From Mycobacterium syngnathidarum (GTDB lineage: Bacteria; Actinomycetota; Actinomycetes; Mycobacteriales; Mycobacteriaceae): a stretch of DNA of 61,784 nt. The stretch is taken from the NCBI RefSeq assembly GCF_001942625.1, contig NZ_MLCL01000019.1, forward strand, positions 1-61,784, read 5' to 3'. Position numbers and translations under genes: made by a program. A model generated the notes under the pieces. The model was given only the letters and a program-made list of their open reading frames with translations. It had not been told where the DNA came from and did no database searches. Of the stretch, positions 35,307 through 43,424 are shown piece after piece (position 1 is the stretch's first letter; each line of letters opens with the position of its first letter).

Positions 35307-37796
35307 TCACTCATCAGAGATGGCATCGATGATGTTCAACTGGGCGGCACGCCGCGCTGGTGGGTACGCACCCGCCAAGCAGATCACCAATGCCGTGACG
35401 ATATACACCGGCGTCAGGAGACTGAGCGTGAACGGCACGACGATCGACGTCGCCGCGCCGAGGACCACCGTGCCCAGATAGTGCAGAATCTCGCCGAACA
35501 CCACACCGATCACACCACCGACCAGACCCAGGGAGAGCGCCTCGCACAGAACGACTCGGGAGGTCTGAGTCTGGGAGGCGCCGAGGGCACGCAGCACGCC
35601 GAGTTCTCTGCGCCGGTCCATGACCGAGAGCATCAGCGTGTTCAACACCGCGATCGCCCCGATCAGCGCCACGATCCACTGCGTCATCACCGCGAGCACA
35701 CCGATCTGGGCGAAGATCCCGCGCGTGGCATCGAGCGCTTCCTGGCCGGTGTACACACTCAGGGTCGGCGGCACGACCTCACGCACGGCCCTCATCGTGT
35801 CGGCTGTATCAGCGTCACGTGCGAACTGAACCTCCAGATACGTGGCACCGTCGCGGCGCAACCACCGCTGCATCACATCGAGCGAAATTGCTACCAGCCC
35901 GGCATCGAGCGTCACGTAGTCGATGACCTGCAATATCCGAGCGGAGTGAAGTCCGGTAGCCGACGGGAACTGCAATGTGTCGCCCACCGACAGCTTGAAT
36001 GTCTTCGCCAGTTGACGCGACAGCACGACGCCGTCCCCTCGCGAAACCTGTTCGCGCACCTCGGGAGTCATGGCGTGGAAGGCGGGCGTGGTGGAACGGG
36101 CATCAGCGCCTTCCATCAAGACACGGGCAGTACCGAGGTTGACATAGGCGTACTGAACCGGCAGAACCGTCGTGACCCCTGGAACGGCTGCCACTCTCGC
36201 TGCGAGATCGTCCGGCAGCAGTGGGCCGGTGGGAATCATGTCCTTTGTCGTCGCTGAAATGAATGCATCTGTGTCGCCGAGCGCGGACACGGTCTGTATC
36301 CCGGCGTTGGTCATGTTGGTGAGAGCACCGGATGTCGCGGTGCCGACGGCGACCACCAAAGCGACGGTCATGGCCGTCGCCCATGCACGGCGAGGGGCCC
36401 GCTTGATGACCGTCGCTGCCAGGATCCCTGACGAACCCATCGCGGCGGCGACTCTCACTGCCGCGCGAGTCAGCCACCGCTGCAGCGCGTATGCCGCCGC
36501 CAGACCGCCGGCCGCGCACAGAGCGGCCGCCGCGATCGCGCGCTGGTCATGTACGGACACCGCGAGCAGGGCTGCCGCCGCGAGGCAGATCACCGCGATC
36601 ACGCCAACGCTCCGGCGTAGCGGTTGATCACGCTCCTCGCTGTCGCTGATGTCGCGCCCCGCCATAGCCTCGATCGGCGTAGTCCGCAGGACGCTGCGCG
36701 CGGCGATGATGGAGGCGATCACCGTCGTCAAGGTGGTCGCGAGGAGGACCAACGGCAGTGCGCTCAGGGGCACCACGTAGTCGATATGCGCGTCGATGGT
36801 CTGTACGAGAAATGGCGGCAGCATCCGCACGGCGACCATGCCGGCGACCAGCCCGATCGGTATCCCGATGAGTCCGCCGATGACGCCGAGGAGAGCCGCC
36901 TCGATGACAAGGTCCCCACTCAATGACCGTGGTTCGCCACCGAGCGCGAGCAGGCTGGCGATCCGTGGGCGTCGTTGCGCTGCGGTCATATTCATCGAGT
37001 TGAACACCAGGAACCCGGAGACCACCAGGGCGATCGCGCCCACCAGCAGTGTCGAATACCGGGCGAGGGCCATCGCGTTGCTGGTCTGCACCGATCGGAA
37101 CTGTGGCGTGGCCACCACCGCACGCCCCGCCACGACAGTCCTCAGATCGCTTTGTAGCTGGGCGATGTCAGTGCCCGGCTTGGCGACAACGAAGATAGAG
37201 TCGATCTGCCGTGGACGGTCGGTGAGTCGTTGGGCAATACCGATCAAGGACACGGCGAAGCGGCCCCCGTTGAGTGCGCGGGCGGCGTCACCGTCGACCA
37301 CGACCGCAACCCGCTCGGTCCATGTTCCGAGGTGCAGCATGTCGCCGGTCTTGACACCGAGGCCAGGCCCGGCGATGACGCCGTCAGTGGGCAGCCCGTG
37401 GCCGATCTGTTCCTGAAGTGAATTGGCAAGGGGACTATGTACATCTCGGATGCCCGCGTCGATTCCCAGAACCACGATGCGGTCCCCGCCCACGCCGACA
37501 GGCTGCCGCACAATCGGGGCGACGGAAGCTACCCCAGTCTGGCGGCGTAACTCGGCCACCAGATCCTGCGACATGCCCGAATCCGCCACTGAGGTGACCT
37601 CGATGTTGGCATCACCACCCAGACCCTCCGATACCGCGGCAACCGATCCCGTGATCGACCCGTAGATGCCGATAATGGCGACCAACAGCGCCGCCGCCAC
37701 CGCTACAACGCCCAACGAGGTCCCCGTGCGGCCGCGGTGGGCATACATCTCCCGCAGATTGATCAATCGGAAACGCGATGCCGCGGAGGCGATCAC
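35307..37796 (-). CDS. ABC transporter permease with two FtsX domains (MacB/LolE-like)
   Basis: 829 residues. It has an N-terminal membrane helix and an extracytoplasmic MacB_PCD-type domain (about 40-250), then a three-helix FtsX domain (about 260-385: LLVGAIALVVSGFLVFNSMNM, IASLLALGG, TPIEAMAGRD). A second extracytoplasmic domain and a second FtsX domain (about 695-825) end in ARRAAQLNIIDAISDE. Such permeases work with a LolD/MacB-type ATPase to push lipids, lipoproteins or peptides outward by mechanotransmission. The ATPase gene overlaps its start by 4 bp. It probably exports or hands over the island product. Confidence 0.9.
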   Translation of the reverse strand: MIASAASRFRLINLREMYAHRGRTGTSLGVVAVAAALLVAIIGIYGSITGSVAAVSEGLGGDANIEVTSVADSGMSQDLVAELRRQTGVASVAPIVRQPVGVGGDRIVVLGIDAGIRDVHSPLANSLQEQIGHGLPTDGVIAGPGLGVKTGDMLHLGTWTERVAVVVDGDAARALNGGRFAVSLIGIAQRLTDRPRQIDSIFVVAKPGTDIAQLQSDLRTVVAGRAVVATPQFRSVQTSNAMALARYSTLLVGAIALVVSGFLVFNSMNMTAAQRRPRIASLLALGGEPRSLSGDLVIEAALLGVIGGLIGIPIGLVAGMVAVRMLPPFLVQTIDAHIDYVVPLSALPLVLLATTLTTVIASIIAARSVLRTTPIEAMAGRDISDSEERDQPLRRSVGVIAVICLAAAALLAVSVHDQRAIAAAALCAAGGLAAAYALQRWLTRAAVRVAAAMGSSGILAATVIKRAPRRAWATAMTVALVVAVGTATSGALTNMTNAGIQTVSALGDTDAFISATTKDMIPTGPLLPDDLAARVAAVPGVTTVLPVQYAYVNLGTARVLMEGADARSTTPAFHAMTPEVREQVSRGDGVVLSRQLAKTFKLSVGDTLQFPSATGLHSARILQVIDYVTLDAGLVAISLDVMQRWLRRDGATYLEVQFARDADTADTMRAVREVVPPTLSVYTGQEALDATRGIFAQIGVLAVMTQWIVALIGAIAVLNTLMLSVMDRRRELGVLRALGASQTQTSRVVLCEALSLGLVGGVIGVVFGEILHYLGTVVLGAATSIVVPFTLSLLTPVYIVTALVICLAGAYPPARRAAQLNIIDAISDE

Positions 37797-38497
37797 TGCG
37801 GCATCAATTCCGTGACGTCGTCCGCCACGACCTTGCCGTCGCGCATCTCGACGACCCGGTCGGTTGCGTCGGCGACATCGCGATTGTGCGTGACCATGAC
37901 AACCGTTCGTCCACCACCGCCGTGGGCGAGGTCGGCGAGCAGGGCGATGATAGCTTCGCCGGTGGCCGAGTCCAGGTTGCCGGTCGGTTCGTCGGCGAGA
38001 ACGATGCGCGGGTTCATGATCAACGAGCGGGCCACCGCCACCCGTTGCATCTGCCCGCCGGACAATTCCGCCGGACGGTGATCGACGCGGTGGCTCAGCC
38101 CGACCGAGTCGAGCAACGCGACGGCGTCAGACTTGGCGCTGCGCAACGACTCGCCGTCGAGCAGGCGGGTGATCGCGACGTTCTCCCATGCCGACAGTGT
38201 GGGAAGCAGATTGAAGAACTGAAAGACGAATCCCACGCTACGTCGGCGGTAGGCCGCCTGCTCCTTGTCGGTAAGCGCCGTCAGATCGGTGCCGTCCACG
38301 CGGACGACTCCGGACGTCGGCCGGTCGAGGCCGCCCATCAGATGCAGCAGCGTGCTCTTGCCGGCGCCGGAGGCGCCGACGATGGCCACGAACTGACCGC
38401 TGTGTATCGTCGTACTGACTCCGTTGACGGCTGGGACGGTGACATCGCCAATTCGGTGCTCGCGCACCACTTCCTGCAACTCGACAGTTACTGGCAT
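37793..38497 (-). CDS. ABC transporter ATP-binding protein (MacB/LolD type)
   Basis: 234 residues with Walker A GASGAGKST (41-49), Q-loop VFQFFN, signature LSGGQMQRVAVARSL, Walker B RIVLADEPTGNLD and H-loop VTHN. This matches the LolD/MacB ATPase group that drives FtsX-type permeases. The ATG at 38497 has AAGGA upstream. The gene is 52 bp downstream of the aminotransferase and overlaps the permease, so synthesis and export genes share one operon. Confidence 0.93.
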   Translation of the reverse strand: MPVTVELQEVVREHRIGDVTVPAVNGVSTTIHSGQFVAIVGASGAGKSTLLHLMGGLDRPTSGVVRVDGTDLTALTDKEQAAYRRRSVGFVFQFFNLLPTLSAWENVAITRLLDGESLRSAKSDAVALLDSVGLSHRVDHRPAELSGGQMQRVAVARSLIMNPRIVLADEPTGNLDSATGEAIIALLADLAHGGGGRTVVMVTHNRDVADATDRVVEMRDGKVVADDVTELMPQ

Positions 38498-38549
38498 GGC
38501 TGAAGTTTCCTTACGTGGGGGAATGAGGCTACGGATGCGCTACGTCGGG

Positions 38550-39983
38550 TCACAACCGGGTCGCGTCGTGGCTGGTCATGATGTCCCACCACCATTTTCG
38601 GCGACGCGGGGCCACCACCTCGGCCGGCATCACCATGTCCGCGCCGAGACGCATGATGCGTCGGGGCAGCCGAAACTGGGTGCGGACCATGCAGTAATTG
38701 GCCCAGTCATAGCGCCACGTGGCGTGGCGGGACAGGACCGCCAGCGAGTCTTCCAATGTGGCGATGAGCTGCCTGATTTCGGCTTCGCCGATGTTCAGCG
38801 GCGGGAAGATCCGCATCGCCGGCGTCTTGACGACGGTATTCATCGAGATTCCGGTCATGACGCCGCGATGAATCATCTGCAGCCAGAGTGCCTGTTCGAT
38901 CAATGAGTTGCGTAGCCGCATCCCGATCATCAGGCCCTGACCCTCGATTCCACAGACCAGCTGCGGGTAGCGAGCGGTGACGCGGCGCAGTTCATTGATG
39001 AGCAGTTCGCCCATTCGTTCAGCGTTGCCCGGCAGGTCTTCGGCGACGATCTTGCGGATCGCTGTGGCTGCGGCCGCGCACGCCATCGCGGAGGTTCCCA
39101 TCTCGGTGTCGAAGGGCAGCGCGCCATGACAGTTGCGCACCGCAGCATGGTAGATCGGTGCGCGCACAATGGCGGCCGACATCGGGACATGCCCACCAGA
39201 CATCGCCTTCGAGACGATCAGCACATCGGGGACGACGCCTTCTCGCTGGATACCGAATAGGGTGCCGGTACGGCCGAATCCGGTCTGGACCTCGTCGACA
39301 ACCATGAGCGCACCGGTCTCGTCGCAAAGCCGTCGCACCGCCGTGAGGTATCCGTCCGGGGGCACCGTGACATAGCCACCACCCACGACCGGCTCCACGC
39401 ACACGAGCAGTACGGAGTCATCGAGGTGTGCTCGGAGAGCCCCGAGGTCACCGTGTGGGATGAACGTACTCGCCGACTGGGGCGCGATGAACGGGTCGGT
39501 CAGATGGGGCTGCCCAAGAACCGTCATCGCACCCAATGTCTTACCGTGGTAGCCGGTCGTGGTGGCGATCATCTTGGTGCGACCGGGGCGTGCGAGGCGA
39601 GCGACCAGTTGCGCGACTTCAGTCGATTCTGACCCGCTGCCTGTCAGGATCGGGCAGTCCAGATCGCCGGGTGCCAGATCAGCGAGCGTCTCCAGTAGAT
39701 CCGTGCGCGCGGCGGTCCGGCACTGGACCGGCGCGGAGGCCAGCATCGCGAGCTGCTCCTGTGCGGCGTGCTGAACGTCGGCGTCGAGGTGGCCGAGGGC
39801 AAACACCCCGTATCCGGCAGAGAAGTCCAGATAGCGCCGCCCCATCTCATCGATGATGTGGTGCCCGACAGCACCCGCTTCGACGGGGCACTTCCCGGCG
39901 TCGAACATCGCTGCCAGCGGTTTGTTGTAGTGCCGCCGGTAGGCCTCGAGCAGGTTGGACCGGATGGTTCTGGCTTCGGTCAC
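38550..39983 (-). CDS. PLP-dependent class III aminotransferase (catalytic residues present)
   Basis: 477 residues from GTG at 39983, two bases after the preceding stop. Fold-type I, class III features are a TGSGSEST phosphate-binding loop (114-121), Asp230 in VVDEVQTGFGRTG contacting the PLP ring nitrogen, and Lys259 in LIVSKAMSGGHVPMSA as the Schiff-base lysine. A Trp/Arg-rich tail of about 50 residues (ending near RRRKWWWD) is unusual and might be a membrane or partner contact. It should transfer an amino group to a ketone or aldehyde, or act on an omega-amino acid. It lies directly after a related protein that lacks these residues. Confidence 0.88.
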   Translation of the reverse strand: MTEARTIRSNLLEAYRRHYNKPLAAMFDAGKCPVEAGAVGHHIIDEMGRRYLDFSAGYGVFALGHLDADVQHAAQEQLAMLASAPVQCRTAARTDLLETLADLAPGDLDCPILTGSGSESTEVAQLVARLARPGRTKMIATTTGYHGKTLGAMTVLGQPHLTDPFIAPQSASTFIPHGDLGALRAHLDDSVLLVCVEPVVGGGYVTVPPDGYLTAVRRLCDETGALMVVDEVQTGFGRTGTLFGIQREGVVPDVLIVSKAMSGGHVPMSAAIVRAPIYHAAVRNCHGALPFDTEMGTSAMACAAAATAIRKIVAEDLPGNAERMGELLINELRRVTARYPQLVCGIEGQGLMIGMRLRNSLIEQALWLQMIHRGVMTGISMNTVVKTPAMRIFPPLNIGEAEIRQLIATLEDSLAVLSRHATWRYDWANYCMVRTQFRLPRRIMRLGADMVMPAEVVAPRRRKWWWDIMTSHDATRL

Positions 39984-39985
39984 GA

Positions 39986-41209
39986 TCAACTGGCCGCCTT
40001 CTGCCGCGTATGCTCGGCGGCTTCTTCCAGAATCTCCAAACCCGCGTCGATCTCGCCGGTGGTGGCAATCAGCGGCGCGCGCAGACCAGTCCACGACGTA
40101 GCGAACCGGCCGGAATGCAACAAGAGTCCCTCGCGACGCGCCACCGCGCTGACCGTCGCGGCGATTGCCGCACTGCGCCAGTGAACGGCGGCCAGGTGAC
40201 CCGCACCTGCGCTGTCGAGGATCAGGTCGGGAAAACGATCGGCCAGCGCAACGAGCCGAGCCGCGATCGTCGCACCGTGTGCCGCGCATTGGCGGGCCAC
40301 ATCGTCTCGAATGATAACGTCGAGCGCCGCCACGGCCGAGGCGCATGCCAGGGGGTTTCCACCCGTGGCGCTGCCGTGCATCCACGGGCCGCAGTGTCCG
40401 TACACCCGATCGTTGATGGCTTCGGTAGTGACATACGCCCCCACGGGCAGGACACCGCCGCCGAGGGCACTCCCCAGAATGACGATGTCGGGCACGACAT
40501 CGGAGCGATCGCATGCCAGCAGATTCCCAGTGGCGCCGAGACCGGTGGCGGTCTCGTTGACGATCAACAGCGCTCCGACCCGTTCGCAGACCTCACGGAC
40601 ACCGGTCAGGTATTCGACGCCGGGTATTGCCAGACCCTGTCCGGTCGCGATCGGTTCGACGACGATGCCCGCGGGTCGATGATCACTGGCCGCGCGGTGC
40701 AGCGCCGCCAGATCCCCGAAACGGACGAACCGGGTCCGGAACGGGGCGCCCGTCTCAAGATCCGCCACGCTGCGGACCGAGGACACGGCGGCTGCCCCAG
40801 CGGTATGGCCGTGGTCGGATCCGCTGGCGGCAACGAAAGTGGACCGTCCGGAGCGGCGTTGGTGGCCCAGTGCGAGTTTCAGCGCACCTTCGACCGCCTC
40901 CCCCGCCGAGTTACACGGATAGGTCACACTCAGATCGCCAGGCAGGACCTCCGCAAGGCGAGTGACGAGGTTGGCCAGCGGGTGGTTCAGAAACATCCGG
41001 GTCGACTGCGGCAACACGTTCATCTGGGCAGCCACCGATGTGAGGACGGCTTGGTGACCGTACCCGAACAACGATGAGGAGAAATCCAGCAGTGTCGTGC
41101 CGTCCGCTAGGGCCAGCGTGGCGCCCGACCCGGCGATCACTTCCGACTGCGCGCCCGTGTACTTCCCGGCAAACGCGTTCCCATTGGCCATCTTGGCCTT
41201 CGCCGTCAC
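39986..41209 (-). CDS. Class III aminotransferase homologue lacking the PLP lysine (pseudoenzyme)
   Basis: 407 residues from GTG at 41209, preceded by a GGGAGGGAG ribosome site. The fold is intact (NSAGEAVEGALKLAL, VVEPIATGQG, LGSALGGGVLPVGAY, TGGNPLACASAVAALDVI). The catalytic lysine expected in LG-K-ALGGG is Ser247. The ring-nitrogen aspartate expected in D-E-x-x-T-G is Asn218, and the Arg of G-R-T-G is Ala. It therefore cannot bind PLP or transaminate in the normal way. Lying directly upstream of an intact paralogue, it may be the non-catalytic half of a heterodimer, as LCB1 is for LCB2 in serine palmitoyltransferase. Confidence 0.85.
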   Translation of the reverse strand: MTAKAKMANGNAFAGKYTGAQSEVIAGSGATLALADGTTLLDFSSSLFGYGHQAVLTSVAAQMNVLPQSTRMFLNHPLANLVTRLAEVLPGDLSVTYPCNSAGEAVEGALKLALGHQRRSGRSTFVAASGSDHGHTAGAAAVSSVRSVADLETGAPFRTRFVRFGDLAALHRAASDHRPAGIVVEPIATGQGLAIPGVEYLTGVREVCERVGALLIVNETATGLGATGNLLACDRSDVVPDIVILGSALGGGVLPVGAYVTTEAINDRVYGHCGPWMHGSATGGNPLACASAVAALDVIIRDDVARQCAAHGATIAARLVALADRFPDLILDSAGAGHLAAVHWRSAAIAATVSAVARREGLLLHSGRFATSWTGLRAPLIATTGEIDAGLEILEEAAEHTRQKAAS

Positions 41210-41496
41210 CCCAAAAACTCCCTCCCGCCGCGGACCGTCACGCCGCCAGCGGCAAGCACTAAACAGCCTGACACACAATGGATTACATCGGGCCACCCGA
41301 CGTTGCCGCGACACCGTCGTAAATCAGAACCGGCGGCGTCCGAGCGGCGTCGTTCATAACACCACACTCCGCTGTTACTGGCGAACGAACCCCAATTGAA
41401 CAGTTGCCCCAGAGCGTCCGGTGCATTTACCGCACGTCCGAATGTGCAGACACGGCCCGCGTCGAACGGCGAAAAGCGTTGCATAACAATGCGCCG

Positions 41497-42195
41497 TTAC
41501 GGTGCGAGGGCTGGCGAAACCTTGACCGGAACGTTCCACTTCGACAGCGTGACTGTCATGGACTGGCTGGCGCTGAGCTTGATGAGCGCACGCACCAGAA
41601 CCGGGTCGCCAGCCTTGCGGATCCATACTGTCAAGTCGGCGGGGCCAGTCGCCTCAGGCACCAGGCCAGCGGCCTCATCGGCGGGGATCGTCGCGGTCAC
41701 CTTGGTGGTGTCGACACCGTCGATCGATTCGGATCCAGCGACTTGGGCGGATTGCGCGCCGTTCAGCAGATGGGGCAGACCCTGCCGCGCGTCGATGATC
41801 GCAGGCGGTATCAACGCAGAGGTGGCACCAACGTCGTTCCATACGCCGCCCTGCTTGACCGAGACGGTGTCATTCGCGATGACAAGCGGTGCCGTTTCAC
41901 CGTTTTGGTAGGTGACGGTGCCGTTCACTACCAGTGGGCTGGCCTGTGCATCGCCGTCGACAGCCGTCGCCTGCCCGAGGCGGTCGAACTGCCCCTCGAG
42001 GGCGATACCGACGTGAGCGCTGGCCAACGTTTTCGTCGCGTTCGCGCCGGCGCCGAGCAGATTCTGCGCCTCTGGATCGGCGCTTTCGGTCGTTACCGGT
42101 GTGGGAGCGGCGTCGTCAGACGAACATCCCGCGACGGCAGGCAAGGTCACGACGACTACCGCGGCGAGCACCGCGATTGCTCCCCGACGGCTCAT
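41497..42195 (-). CDS. LppX/LprG-family lipoprotein
   Basis: 232 residues from ATG at 42195, MSRRGAIAVLAAVVVVTLPAVAGCSSDD: signal peptide with lipobox VAGC (Cys about residue 23). The mature part has the LppX_LprAFG pattern (LLGAGANATKTLASAHVGIALEG, VVNGTVTYQ, SVKQGGVWNDVG, GVDTTKVTATIPA, DLTVWIRKAGDPVLVRALI). These half-barrel lipoproteins carry acylated or isoprenoid lipids across the periplasm. It is divergent from the GrcC-like gene (218 bp) and 287 bp ahead of the aminotransferase operon. A carrier for the island product is plausible. Confidence 0.88.
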   Translation of the reverse strand: MSRRGAIAVLAAVVVVTLPAVAGCSSDDAAPTPVTTESADPEAQNLLGAGANATKTLASAHVGIALEGQFDRLGQATAVDGDAQASPLVVNGTVTYQNGETAPLVIANDTVSVKQGGVWNDVGATSALIPPAIIDARQGLPHLLNGAQSAQVAGSESIDGVDTTKVTATIPADEAAGLVPEATGPADLTVWIRKAGDPVLVRALIKLSASQSMTVTLSKWNVPVKVSPALAP

Positions 42196-42413
42196 GACCG
42201 GTGACCATACCGACCGGTGGCTACGCGCCGTCGCCTCGGCCAGCCCGCGGTTCCTACGCAAAGGGGCCGTGTGGTCGGAAAACACCTCGACAAGGGTGTG
42301 CAACTGCCAATATGTCCGCACTTGCACACCATCCGGGCAGGAAGCGCACCGGCGCCGCGTGTCGGGGCGCTGTCAATGTTGCTCGCCACAGCCAAACAGA
42401 TACGTTGTTCCCT

Positions 42414-43424
42414 ATGGGGGCACCGACATCTGTAGCCAACGCGGGCTTCGGTGATGAGACGGTCTCGGCACGGGTCCAGCACAGCATGCTCCAGATCGAA
42501 GAGCTAATAGGGACCGAACTGATCGCCGCCGATGCCGTGCTTCGCGAGGTGGTCTCGCAGCGAACTGGATCCGCTGCAAGCCGATTCCGCCCGCTGTTCA
42601 CTGTGCTCGCCGCTCAGCTGGGGCCATATCCGGAAGCACAGCAGGTGAGCGTCGCCGGATCGGTGATCGAGTTGGTTCATCTGGCCACGCTTAACCACCA
42701 CGGCGTGTTGGACGATAGCGCCATCCATCGCGGCACCGACTGGGCTACCGCCCGGTGGCACAACAACATTGCAATACTGGCCGGTGATTACCTCTTCGCG
42801 ACCGCCTCGCGGCTGGTCGCTCGACTGGGTCCCGACGCGGTGCGGGTGATCGCCGATACGTTCGCGCGGATGACCACCGGCCAGATGCGTCAGAGGTGCA
42901 GTCCTGGCAGCGACGGCGATGTCATCGAGCACTACCTGCGGATCGCCGATGAGAAGACCGCGTGCCTGATCGCGGCGGCGGGACAATTCGGCGCGACTGT
43001 CTCTGGCGGCGGCCAGCGACACGTCGAGCGACTCCGCCAGCTGGGGCGCCTGGTGGGGCTTGTTTATCAGATTGCTCAGGACATTCGGGCGATCAGCACT
43101 GAATCTGTCGGAACGAACCCCATCACGTCCGCCGACCTGCGCGTGGGTGCGCACTCTCTGCCTGTCGCGTATGCCTTGCGTGAGCGAGGTTTTCGATCCG
43201 ATCGGCTGCGGCGGGTACTCGCCCTTCGGCTGACTGAAGAGTCATGGGCCGAAGCCCGGCAGCTGGTCGGATCCTCGTCCGGAATTGCGATGGCTCAGCA
43301 GACACTCCGTCGCTACGCCGCGCGGGCACAGGAGAGCCTCTCCGTATTCGCCGACACCCCAGAGCGCCGCGCGATGGCCGCATTGGTGGACCGTCTGGTG
43401 GCCGCCGATGGGTCGCTGTACTAG
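42414..43424 (+). CDS. GrcC-type polyprenyl synthase homologue with lost Asp-rich motifs
   Basis: 336 residues, ATG at 42414 with no evident ribosome site. The chain follows mycobacterial GrcC (VIELVHLATL, RWHNNIAILAGDYLFATASRLVARLGPDAVRVIADTFA, EKTACLIAAAGQFGAT, HSLPVAYALRE). The first Asp-rich motif, normally H-DD-x-x-D, reads H95-H96-G97-V-L-D100, so two Asp are gone. The second, normally F-Q-I-A-DD-x-x-D, reads YQIAQDIRA, leaving only Asp223. It can hardly bind Mg-diphosphate normally. It may be a regulatory subunit of a prenyl synthase, as small subunits and PDSS2 are elsewhere, or a new activity. Its stop codon is the IS insertion site. Confidence 0.85.
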   Translation: MGAPTSVANAGFGDETVSARVQHSMLQIEELIGTELIAADAVLREVVSQRTGSAASRFRPLFTVLAAQLGPYPEAQQVSVAGSVIELVHLATLNHHGVLDDSAIHRGTDWATARWHNNIAILAGDYLFATASRLVARLGPDAVRVIADTFARMTTGQMRQRCSPGSDGDVIEHYLRIADEKTACLIAAAGQFGATVSGGGQRHVERLRQLGRLVGLVYQIAQDIRAISTESVGTNPITSADLRVGAHSLPVAYALRERGFRSDRLRRVLALRLTEESWAEARQLVGSSSGIAMAQQTLRRYAARAQESLSVFADTPERRAMAALVDRLVAADGSLY

